DNA of 47,298 bases from Planctomycetota bacterium (lineage in GTDB: Bacteria; Planctomycetota; UBA1135; UBA2386), in NCBI GenBank assembly GCA_947444055.1, contig CANEYR010000026.1, positions 1 through 47,298 of the forward strand. The letters run 5' to 3'. The position numbers and the translations under genes were made by a program. A model generated the notes under the pieces. That model saw only the letters and a program-made list of their open reading frames with translations. It was not told the origin of the DNA and made no database searches. Shown here one piece after another: positions 35,228 through 42,590 of the stretch (positions are counted from its first letter, which is position 1; every line of letters begins with the position of its first letter).

Positions 35228-36691
35228 TCAGCTGCGGCGCCACGTCAACAAACAACAGCCGACCAGGTTGGCGCCCAGTAGCGTGCCGAGAGCGAGTCGT
35301 GGCGATCCGGTCTTGACCCAAAACAACACCGACCAAGCCACCACCAAGGCTGCGAGCGCCATCAGCACCACGGGCCTTCGCTCCGTTCGTGTGATGACAA
35401 ACCCAGCCGCCGTCGGCGCGGACTCGTCCCGTTGTCGATGAGCGAGCACCGTCGCAACCGCCTTGCCAACTCCTGACTCCACCTTCGGTCCCATGGCACC
35501 CACGTGCTCGCTCAGAGTCGCGAGAGCCGTGCTGGTCGCCGTAGCTTGTTCCGCGGCGCGGTCGATACCCGATTGCATGACTTGAACGAGCGGCGCCATG
35601 TCGATGGGAGCGGCGGCAGGACGCTGTGCAAGTTCGACCAGCGCTCCCTTCAGTTGGTCGAGGAACGCCTCAACGCGGCCCATGGCTTGAGAGACGAGAG
35701 CCGCCGACACCCCGGCATTCGCTGGCTCGGCATGTGTCCCAAGTGCCAAGGCACTCGTGCTCGTCGGCGATGGCGGCTCCACCGGCTTAGCTGTCGACGG
35801 TTCCTGCAGCTCCACAACTGGGTCGACGGCCATCTGGGCCTCCTCCAGGGGCGCCGTTGCAGCCATCGCCATAACTGGGGAAGGATCCGCCTCTGGTGCT
35901 AGGGGAGCCGCATCGAGTGCGGCCGTTGCTGGTTCGCCTGCCATGGTGATCTCGGTTGGAACGGTCGTGTTCAGCGTGTCCGCGGCCACGATGGTGGTGG
36001 GCGGCGTTGGGTTCTCTGTGGGCATTGCGACCAGCTCGTCGGCGCTGACGGCGACGACTACGGGTTCGATCGAGTTTGGCCTTGCTACCGGTTCCGGATC
36101 GAGTGCATCGAGGGCGCTGGCGAGGTCGTCGGCGTCAAAGCACATATCCCCTTCCTCGGGATGCGCGTCGACGATCTCCTCGCCTTCGTCAGCAGTTGGG
36201 TCTGCGAGCGAAGGGGCGGGCGCTGCTGGCTCCGTCGTCGCTTCAAGGTGGGCTTCTTCTTCCGCCAGCCGCAGCATGGCTTCGACATCCGCTTCGACTT
36301 CGGCCGCCACGTCTTGCAGCAACCGCGCGAGATCGGCTTCGAGAATGGGCGCATCGACTGCCGGTTCTGGCTGCACAGCCGCGAGTGTTTTTCTCGCCGA
36401 CCCACCGTGGCAAGCAAGCATTGCTCGCAGCAAGAACGAGCGAACGCGCAGCGGTGTCAGCACCACCGTCGGCTTGCCGATCTGCGCCAGCCGCACCGCG
36501 AGCTCGTGGCGCAGGGCATGCGAAGTGATGGTGAACACCGGATCGTTCACGACCTCGTCCGGCAGCTCGCCGACCTGCTCCATCGCACCGCTCGCGAGCC
36601 ACGAAAGCACTTCGCTCGCCGGAACCTGCAAGTGGGACAGATCCGAGCGAGTCAGCAGGTGTTGGTGCAGCGATGGCTTCGATCGAGTCAT
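35228..36691 (-). CDS. Tail-anchored protein with long acidic Pro/Ala/Thr linker
   Basis: This 487-residue protein is not one I recognise. Residues 1-110 are globular, with a helical start (LTRSDLSHLQVPASEVLSWLASGAMEQVGEL) that could be a winged-helix-like fold. Residues 115-320 are low-complexity, rich in Ala, Pro, Glu and Thr and strongly acidic. Residues 325-430 look like a coiled coil (AMGRVEAFLDQLKGALVELAQRP...). Two transmembrane helices follow at about 443-461 and 466-482, with a CC and a basic tail RRS. It converges with the PIG-L gene; only 15 bases separate the stops. A membrane-tethered sensor or scaffold is one guess. Confidence 0.7.
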   Translation of the reverse strand: MTRSKPSLHQHLLTRSDLSHLQVPASEVLSWLASGAMEQVGELPDEVVNDPVFTITSHALRHELAVRLAQIGKPTVVLTPLRVRSFLLRAMLACHGGSARKTLAAVQPEPAVDAPILEADLARLLQDVAAEVEADVEAMLRLAEEEAHLEATTEPAAPAPSLADPTADEGEEIVDAHPEEGDMCFDADDLASALDALDPEPVARPNSIEPVVVAVSADELVAMPTENPTPPTTIVAADTLNTTVPTEITMAGEPATAALDAAPLAPEADPSPVMAMAATAPLEEAQMAVDPVVELQEPSTAKPVEPPSPTSTSALALGTHAEPANAGVSAALVSQAMGRVEAFLDQLKGALVELAQRPAAAPIDMAPLVQVMQSGIDRAAEQATATSTALATLSEHVGAMGPKVESGVGKAVATVLAHRQRDESAPTAAGFVITRTERRPVVLMALAALVVAWSVLFWVKTGSPRLALGTLLGANLVGCCLLTWRRS

Positions 36692-36799
36692 AGGCGTGAG
36701 CCGACTCGATCCTTTGGCGCTGCTTCTTTCGGCAGTCAGCCGGGCGTCGGTGAAGCTCGCAACACTCGTGCGGCAACCATCGATGCCACCGCGGCTCGA

Positions 36800-37159
36800 C
36801 TACGGCAGTTTTGGGAAGCGCATGCGCGCTTGCCGACCGCGAACGAGCCGCACCTCGCGCGCCGAGGGGCCATTGCGCAGCAGGTGAAAGCCCTGCGCGT
36901 CGATCAGCGAGTAGTCGCCGTTCTCGTAGAGCAGCTCGAGCCGAATGTGCTGCGTGTGATCTTCGACCAGCCGGATCTCGACGACGTTGCGCGCCGAAAC
37001 CACGTTGGCGGTGCCTTGCAGGTTGACGTACTGCAGTTCCGAGATCGACGCGACCGACGCTTGGTCGGCAAGCGACGGATCCGGGCTCTGCGGGTCCTGC
37101 GGCACCATGGCGAGTGCGGCGATGACGGGAATGGTCAACAACAGCTTCCAGGCTTTCAC
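36800..37159 (-). CDS. Small secreted protein of unknown function
   Basis: A 119-residue protein with a signal peptide (MKAWKLLLTIPVIAALAMV) and one small beta-rich domain (YVNLQGTANVVSARNVVEIRLVEDHTQHIRLELLYENGDYSLIDAQGFHLLRNG). The start is GTG at 37159 with GGAG 10 bases upstream. No family is recognised. It lies 108 bases upstream of the tail-anchored gene and reads in the same direction. A divergent gap of 75 bases separates it from the peptidase at 37235, and I see no clear promoter in that gap. Confidence 0.6.
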   Translation of the reverse strand: MKAWKLLLTIPVIAALAMVPQDPQSPDPSLADQASVASISELQYVNLQGTANVVSARNVVEIRLVEDHTQHIRLELLYENGDYSLIDAQGFHLLRNGPSAREVRLVRGRQARMRFPKLP

Positions 37160-37234
37160 GGGGAGTATCTCCGGTGGGACTTTGCGACCGCCTCTTCTGT
37201 GGACGGTCTGCTGAGACTATGACGCCGAGCTTCC

Positions 37235-38305
37235 GTGTTCCTGCCCTGGATCTCAGCCTTCCTGCTCGCTGGCGCCGCGGCGCTGGCGTGGCCACCCAAT
37301 CGCGGTGTGGGCGGTCAGGACAACCCCAACCAGCCCAAAGCCACCGTGGTTGCTGGGACCGGCGAGGTCGCGGCCGACTGGGTGGAGCGCACACGAATGG
37401 CCGTCGAGGTCGAGCTGCCGCGGTTGTTGCCACTGTTCGCGGGGCGGCCAAAGCACTCGTTCTTCGTGCACGTGCATGCCGATCGCGACTCGATGCCAGC
37501 GGCTCTGGTGGCGAGCCTGCACGAGGATTGCCCGGCGTTCGCGGTGTTGGGTCAGCACCAGATCCACATCGTTTGGCAGGAGATGCGTCGCGTCGGCGCC
37601 AACCTGCACGGGGTGGTTCGGCACGAACTGGTGCACGAACTGCTCGACCAGTTTGTGGCGCCCAACGGCCGCACGACCCCACGCTGGTTTCATGAAGGGT
37701 TGGCGCAACATCTCGCTGGCGATACCTACCTGGGAGCCAGTGAGGATGACTTGGTCTGGCGCATCGTCGCGCGGCGCTTGCCGAGCTTTGGTGCCTTGCG
37801 GGAACGCTTCCCGGACGAGCTCATGGGGCTGCGGGCGGCCTACGCGCAGAGTTACTCGTACGTGTCGTGGCTGGTGCGTGAGTTCGGACTTGCTGACCTG
37901 CTCGCCGTTGCCCGCGCTGCCGACAACCTGACGACGTTTGAACGGGCGTTGGTTGGACGATTGGAACGATCGACCCTGCAGCTTGAGGAGGGCTGGCGGC
38001 ACTACGTATTGCATGGGTCGGGCGCGCCCTGGCGCGTGGCGTTCGATCAGTGCTTCAGTCTTTGCCTATTGGCCATCTTGCCGATGATGGCTTTCGCTTT
38101 GATGCGGCGTTTGAAGGCCGAACGGCGCGTCGCCGAACACTTGGTGGCCGTCGAGGCTCGTAACGCTGCCGCCGCGGTTGCCGCTGCTGCAGCCGCTGCT
38201 GAACAAGCAGAACGACTAGCCGCCGAAGCGCTGCCCTTCGACTGCCATGCAACGCCGCCAGACCAAGACGACGACGGCCACGACGACCCAAACCAACGGC
38301 CGTGA
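37235..38305 (+). CDS. Secreted or membrane-anchored peptidase MA-like zinc metalloprotease
   Basis: A 356-residue gluzincin-type protease. The zinc motif is RHELVHELLD (His130, Glu131, His134), and the third ligand Glu154 sits in WFHEGLAQHLAG, the usual spacing of the peptidase MA family. An N-terminal signal peptide (MFLPWISAFLLAGAAALAW) exports the domain. A transmembrane helix at about 269-291 (FSLCLLAILPMMAFALM) is followed by a long Ala/Glu-rich cytoplasmic coiled coil (AAAVAAAAAAAEQAERLAAEA). The start is GTG at 37235. Substrate unknown. The C-terminal Asp/His-rich tail (DQDDDGHDD) is unusual. Confidence 0.83.
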   Translation: MFLPWISAFLLAGAAALAWPPNRGVGGQDNPNQPKATVVAGTGEVAADWVERTRMAVEVELPRLLPLFAGRPKHSFFVHVHADRDSMPAALVASLHEDCPAFAVLGQHQIHIVWQEMRRVGANLHGVVRHELVHELLDQFVAPNGRTTPRWFHEGLAQHLAGDTYLGASEDDLVWRIVARRLPSFGALRERFPDELMGLRAAYAQSYSYVSWLVREFGLADLLAVARAADNLTTFERALVGRLERSTLQLEEGWRHYVLHGSGAPWRVAFDQCFSLCLLAILPMMAFALMRRLKAERRVAEHLVAVEARNAAAAVAAAAAAAEQAERLAAEALPFDCHATPPDQDDDGHDDPNQRP

Positions 38306-38321
38306 TGCGCAGCATTGCGCA
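38306..38321. repeat. Short inverted repeat after the peptidase gene
   Basis: tgcgca (38306-38311) and tgcgca (38316-38321) are complementary around gcat. The repeat begins at the stop codon region of the peptidase and precedes the Bor-like lipoprotein gene. It could be a weak hairpin; a chance match cannot be excluded. Confidence 0.3.
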
Positions 38322-38364
38322 CTCCGTGATCGAGTAGCTAGGGCGACCGGGTAAAAGACGCCGC

Positions 38365-38673
38365 GTGAACGTTCCCTCGTGCAAGTCCACTCGTTCGCTA
38401 GCCGTGCTGGCGCTCATCGCGATGTCGATGGCTGGTTGTGTCAGCCACAATCACAACATTGGCCTCGGCGCCACCGGCACCGGCAAGGTGTCCGCGCGCC
38501 AGTACTACATCCTGTTCGGTCTCATCGCCGTCAACGACGTCGACTCGCAACGGCTGGCGACCGATCTCACCAGCTACTCGATCGAAACCGGGTTTGGCAT
38601 CGTCGATCTGCTGTGGTCGCCGTTCCTGTTGCCGCTCACCATGACGTCGCGCACCGTCGTCGTGCGCACCTGA
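38365..38673 (+). CDS. Bor-like lipoprotein
   Basis: A 102-residue lipoprotein with a signal ending in MAGC (Cys25). The mature part has the order of the Bor family: a His-rich start (SHNHNIGLGATGTGKVSARQYYILFGLIAVNDVDSQRLATDLTSY), then SIETGFGIVDLLWSPFLLPLTMTSRTVVV. Bor/Iss was first described on phage lambda and raises serum resistance in enteric bacteria; the wider family occurs on many chromosomes. No phage genes lie nearby. The start is GTG at 38365. Assignment rests on motif order seen by eye. Confidence 0.6.
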   Translation: MNVPSCKSTRSLAVLALIAMSMAGCVSHNHNIGLGATGTGKVSARQYYILFGLIAVNDVDSQRLATDLTSYSIETGFGIVDLLWSPFLLPLTMTSRTVVVRT

Positions 38674-38681
38674 GCCTGGCG

Positions 38682-40067
38682 ATGACAAAGATCGCACTGC
38701 AGTTTCTCGGCGCGGCACGGCACGTCACTGGCACCAAGCACCTGCTGGAGATCGGCGACACTCGCGTGCTGCTTGACTGCGGTCTCGTGCAGGGCCCGCG
38801 CCACATCGCCGACGCGCAGAATCGCAAGCTGCCGATCGCGGGGCGCGACGTCGATGCCTTGGTGCTGTCGCACGCGCACATCGACCACTGCGGCGCCCTG
38901 CCCCGCCTCGTCAAAGATGGCTACGACGGCACGATTTGGTGCACCGACGCGACCAAGGACATGCTGCGCATGATGCTGATGGATTCAGCCCATATCCAAT
39001 CGCAGGATGCTCGGCAGTTGCGCAAACGTGGGCACGACTTCGAACCGCTCTACAACAGCGACGACGTCGAACGCACCCTGCGGCTCGTTCGCTCCGTCCC
39101 GTACTATCAACCGTTCGACGTCACGCCGCAGTTGCGCGTTGAGTTCCTTGACGCCGGCCACATTCTCGGTGCCGCGATCGTCGTCATGGATGTCGATGTC
39201 GGCACCAAGAAGCGGCGCATCGTGTTCACGGGCGATCACGGTCGTAAGAACCTGCCGATCCTGCGCGATCCAGACCGCATTCCTGAATGCGATGCCCTCA
39301 TCACCGAGTCGACCTACGGCGATCGCATTCACGAGCAGGCTGTCGACATGATGGCAGAGCTCGCGCGCATCATTGCGGAGGAGCTGCACGATGGTGGCCG
39401 CGTCGTCGTGCCGGCCTTTGCCGTTGGCCGCACGCAATCGGTGGTGTTGTTCTTAGGCCAGCTGATGCGCGATGGCCATCTGCCCAAGCTACCCATCTAC
39501 GTGGACTCGCCAATGAGCCGCGAAGCGACGCGCATCATGGGCAAGCATCCGGAGCTGTTCGATGCCGAGACCCAGGCACTGCTCAAGTCCGGTCACAACC
39601 CGCTGTTCTTCGACGGCGTCACCTACGTCGCCGACGTCGAAGAGAGCAAGGCGCTCAATGAAGTGCGCACCGGGGTCATCATCAGCGCCTCTGGGATGTG
39701 CGAATCGGGGCGCGTGCTGCACCACCTGTCGCAGACGGTCGGGCGGCGCGAAGACTGTGTGTTGATGGTCGGTTACCAGGCGCATGGAACGCTCGGTCGT
39801 CGGCTGCTCGATGGCGCGACGAGCGTCAACATCTATGGGGAACCACACCCGGTGCACTGCAAGGTGCGCTCGATGCAGGGCTTCTCGGCCCACGCCGATT
39901 GGCGCGAACTGATGGCCGCGACGCGTCACTTGGCGGGTCGCTGCAAGCAGGTGTTCGTCGTGCACGGCGAAGACGATCCGGCCGAGGCCTATGCGGGGCG
40001 GCTGCGCAACGCCGGCTTTGCCTCCGTCGCCGTGCCGAGCAAGTTCGATCGCATCGAGATCGCTTGA
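38682..40067 (+). CDS. Beta-CASP metallo-beta-lactamase-fold ribonuclease-like protein
   Basis: A 461-residue MBL-fold hydrolase of the beta-CASP class (CPSF73/RNase J relatives). Motif 2 is SHAHIDHCG near residue 67. Further metal ligands are DAGHILGA, TGDHGRK and FSAHAD. The beta-CASP insertion lies at about 200-370 (PAFAVGRTQSVVLFLGQL and SPMSREATRI). The family member of this size processes RNA in archaea and bacteria. The start is ATG 38682, where MTKIALQFLGAARHVTGT matches family N-termini; the open frame continues upstream in the shadow of the Bor-like gene. Its stop overlaps the dapF start by one base. Confidence 0.92.
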   Translation: MTKIALQFLGAARHVTGTKHLLEIGDTRVLLDCGLVQGPRHIADAQNRKLPIAGRDVDALVLSHAHIDHCGALPRLVKDGYDGTIWCTDATKDMLRMMLMDSAHIQSQDARQLRKRGHDFEPLYNSDDVERTLRLVRSVPYYQPFDVTPQLRVEFLDAGHILGAAIVVMDVDVGTKKRRIVFTGDHGRKNLPILRDPDRIPECDALITESTYGDRIHEQAVDMMAELARIIAEELHDGGRVVVPAFAVGRTQSVVLFLGQLMRDGHLPKLPIYVDSPMSREATRIMGKHPELFDAETQALLKSGHNPLFFDGVTYVADVEESKALNEVRTGVIISASGMCESGRVLHHLSQTVGRREDCVLMVGYQAHGTLGRRLLDGATSVNIYGEPHPVHCKVRSMQGFSAHADWRELMAATRHLAGRCKQVFVVHGEDDPAEAYAGRLRNAGFASVAVPSKFDRIEIA

Positions 40068-40864
40068 TGCGCACAACGTTCACCAAGATGGAGGGCCTGG
40101 GGAACGACTACATCTTCGTCGACGGCATCGCGACGCCGTTGCCGCTTGAGCGGGCCAGTGAATGGGCGCGCGCATGGTCGGATCGGCACTTCGGCATCGG
40201 CGCCGACGGTCTGATTGTCTTGTTGTCTGGGCACGCGGCCCCCATCCGCATGGCGATGTGGAATGCCGATGGCTCGCGCGGCGCCATGTGCGGCAATGGA
40301 CTGCGTTGCTTGGCGCGGTTTGCGTTCGATCGCGGCCATCTGCGCGAACGTCGCTTCGCGGTCGAAACCGATGTCGGGGTCAAGCGCGTCGAACTGCTCA
40401 CCGGTGACCTGGTGCGGGCTTGGTTGGGCGAAGTTCGGGTGGAGCCGCCGCGCACCGTCACGCTCGGCCGTCGTTCGCTCTCGCTGGTCATTGGGGATGC
40501 CGGCAATCCACACGCCGTGATCTTCGTTGCCGACGTCGAGGCGGTGGACGTGAATGGCATCGGCAGGGCCCTGCAAACCCACCCGGACTTCCCAGGCGGT
40601 GTGAATGTCGAATTCGTGCAGGCGCTGGCGACCGATAGGCTGCGTCAACGCACCTTCGAACGTGGCAGCGGCGAGACCATGGCCTGTGGCACCGGGGCGG
40701 CGGTGGCGGCCACGGCCGCGCGCCAAGCGGGTCTTGTGCATGCCGATTCGATCACCGTCGAGTTGCGGGGTGGGCCGCTGCGCATTCTTGGTCACGGCGC
40801 CACCCTTGCGATCGAAGGGCCAGGTCGTACCGTCTTCACCGGCGAGATCGAGTGGATCGAGTAG
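40067..40864 (+). CDS. dapF: Diaminopimelate epimerase
   Basis: A 265-residue epimerase that converts LL- to meso-diaminopimelate for lysine and peptidoglycan synthesis. Both catalytic cysteines are present: the first in GAMCGNGLRC and the second in ERGSGETMACGTGA. The N-terminal FTKMEGLGNDYIFVDG is the family signature. ATG at 40067 overlaps the beta-CASP gene by one base (TGATG), which argues for translational coupling. The presence of DapF supports a conventional peptidoglycan sacculus in this organism. Confidence 0.95.
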   Translation: MRTTFTKMEGLGNDYIFVDGIATPLPLERASEWARAWSDRHFGIGADGLIVLLSGHAAPIRMAMWNADGSRGAMCGNGLRCLARFAFDRGHLRERRFAVETDVGVKRVELLTGDLVRAWLGEVRVEPPRTVTLGRRSLSLVIGDAGNPHAVIFVADVEAVDVNGIGRALQTHPDFPGGVNVEFVQALATDRLRQRTFERGSGETMACGTGAAVAATAARQAGLVHADSITVELRGGPLRILGHGATLAIEGPGRTVFTGEIEWIE

Positions 40865-40909
40865 TTCGGCCCTTCGTTCGCCGCTTGCTCAGTCAGTCGG
40901 AGGATTCTC

Positions 40910-41479
40910 GTGGAGCATCTCGTCTGGATCATTCCCGTCGCCATCGTCGCCCTCGTCGTGATGTGGGCGATCGCTGTCTACAACGGCCTCGTTGGTCGCC
41001 GCAACGAATCGAAGAACTCATGGAGCCAAATCGACGTGCAGCTCAAGCGTCGTTACGACCTGATCCCCAATCTCATCGAGACGGCGAAGGGCTACATGAA
41101 GCACGAACGGGAAACGCTTGAAGGCGTGATCCGGGCGCGGCAAACGTGCGTCGACCTCAACAAGGCCGGCAACATCGGCGAGTTGGTTAAGGCGGAAGGG
41201 GTGCTAGAGCAATCGCTCCGCGGCTTTTACGCGGTGGCTGAGGGCTACCCGGATCTCAAGGCCAACCAGAACATGATGAAGCTGCAAGAGGAGCTGACAT
41301 CGACTGAGAACCGCATCGGCTTCGCGCGCCAGGCCTACAACGACGCCGTGATGCGCATGAACAATGCGATCGAGCAGTTCCCGAGCTCGATCATCGCCGG
41401 CTTCGGCAACTTCAAGCAGCTGGAGTTCTTCGAGGTGGAATCACCCGAGGAACGCAAAGTGGTCAAGGTCTCGTTCTGA
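40910..41479 (+). CDS. lemA: LemA family protein
   Basis: A 189-residue protein with an N-terminal helix (WIIPVAIVALVVMWAIAVYNG) and the four-helix LemA body, including RRYDLIPNLIETAKGYMKHERETLE and ENRIGFARQAYNDAVMRMN. LemA proteins are membrane-tethered and of unsettled function; they commonly neighbour membrane peptidases or TPM-domain proteins. The start is GTG at 40910 with GGAGGA five bases upstream, the best ribosome-binding site in this stretch. It is 46 bases after dapF. Confidence 0.94.
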   Translation: MEHLVWIIPVAIVALVVMWAIAVYNGLVGRRNESKNSWSQIDVQLKRRYDLIPNLIETAKGYMKHERETLEGVIRARQTCVDLNKAGNIGELVKAEGVLEQSLRGFYAVAEGYPDLKANQNMMKLQEELTSTENRIGFARQAYNDAVMRMNNAIEQFPSSIIAGFGNFKQLEFFEVESPEERKVVKVSF

Positions 41480-41537
41480 TCGGCGCGCGCGGCGGGGGGT
41501 ACTGTTTCCCCTGACGCCCAGAGGCTACAAGCGCCGC

Positions 41538-42587
41538 ATGGACTTGCGTGCCGACTCTGCGTTGCTGGCCGCGCCGCGTTCGTTCGCGATCGCGATGACT
41601 TGCGCCTGGCTTGTGGCAGTGGCAAGCGGAGATGCGCGCGGCCAGAGCCATCCGGGGTCGCAGGCGGCGGCGAAGATCAGCGAGACGGTGGAGCGATGGC
41701 TCGCCACCGATCAGACTTCGCGCGATGGTCTGGACGAATGCGTGAAGGTGCTGCTGGCTGAGGCGGGCGTCGGCATCGCTTGGCTTGCTGGCCAAATGCC
41801 AGCGGCCCTCGCGGCGCCAGCGGAGCCGCGCAGCAAAGGCGTGCAGACGCTGATCACGCACAGTTCGCTCGAATTCTTGCGGCGTCAGCGCGCTTCCAAC
41901 ATCACGTTCCAAGGTCAGTACGCCGCCCTGTTGCCGCTGCAGCCGATCGTTGGCGACCTGCTGTTTGGGCTCCTGCTGGAGACGCCGGAGTGGTATCCGC
42001 TGACTCATCGCATCCACTTGGTGGCGCCGTTGCGCGACCTGCAGGCGCGGCCGCCCGTCAGTGCTCGGCTCGATGCCGTGGTCGCCATTGTCGAGGACGC
42101 CCGGTTTGAGCCCGAGGGTCTGCGGCGAGCTCTCGCAGCGCTCCTGTGGCAGTGGGGAACCAAGCAGCACGGGCAAGCCATGATCGCTGCGATGGTCGCG
42201 GCGTCAGGGGAAGGCGATGGCGAAGAACGTGTGCAGGCCACGCTCGAGCTGGCGGATTTTTACACCCAGTTGCGGGAGTACAAGCAGGCGGCGACCACGC
42301 ATCGTTCGGCCCAGACCTTGGCGAAGGGCGCCAACGTCATGCTGCGGCCCATCGCGTGGTACTCGGCGGCCTGCGTGCATGCGCTGCTCGGCGACAACGA
42401 GCGTGGCATCGCCGCACTCGAGCAGTGCACCGCGCAGTTGGCATCACCCGATCTCGACAGCTCCGTGCGGCTGCCGCGCAGCATGTTCGATCAGGATCCG
42501 GAGTTGGCCATCTTGCGCCAGCACACCAAGTGGAACGACCTCATGCGGCGAGCGTTCCCGCCGACGGTCCCAGCTGGCGGACGCTGA
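41538..42587 (+). CDS. Secreted helical-repeat (TPR-like) protein
   Basis: A 349-residue protein with a signal region (RSFAIAMTCAWLVAVASGDARG) that selects ATG 41538. The mature part is almost all helical, with TPR-like stretches (ERVQATLELADFYTQLREYKQAATTHRSAQTLAKG and IAWYSAACVHALLGDNERGIAALEQC). No family is recognised. It lies 58 bases after lemA and 3 bases before the M48 peptidase gene, which suggests a joint role with that peptidase. Confidence 0.68.
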   Translation: MDLRADSALLAAPRSFAIAMTCAWLVAVASGDARGQSHPGSQAAAKISETVERWLATDQTSRDGLDECVKVLLAEAGVGIAWLAGQMPAALAAPAEPRSKGVQTLITHSSLEFLRRQRASNITFQGQYAALLPLQPIVGDLLFGLLLETPEWYPLTHRIHLVAPLRDLQARPPVSARLDAVVAIVEDARFEPEGLRRALAALLWQWGTKQHGQAMIAAMVAASGEGDGEERVQATLELADFYTQLREYKQAATTHRSAQTLAKGANVMLRPIAWYSAACVHALLGDNERGIAALEQCTAQLASPDLDSSVRLPRSMFDQDPELAILRQHTKWNDLMRRAFPPTVPAGGR

Positions 42588-42590
42588 CGC

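Noticed and set aside
36243..37682. 479-codon open frame overlapping three genes
   Set aside because: Low-complexity Arg/Ala/Pro product. It spans the small secreted gene, the peptidase start and the tail-anchored gene, all of which have signal or membrane features.
38365..38673. Bor-like gene as evidence of a prophage
   Set aside because: No integrase, terminase, capsid or tail gene is nearby and neighbours are housekeeping genes.
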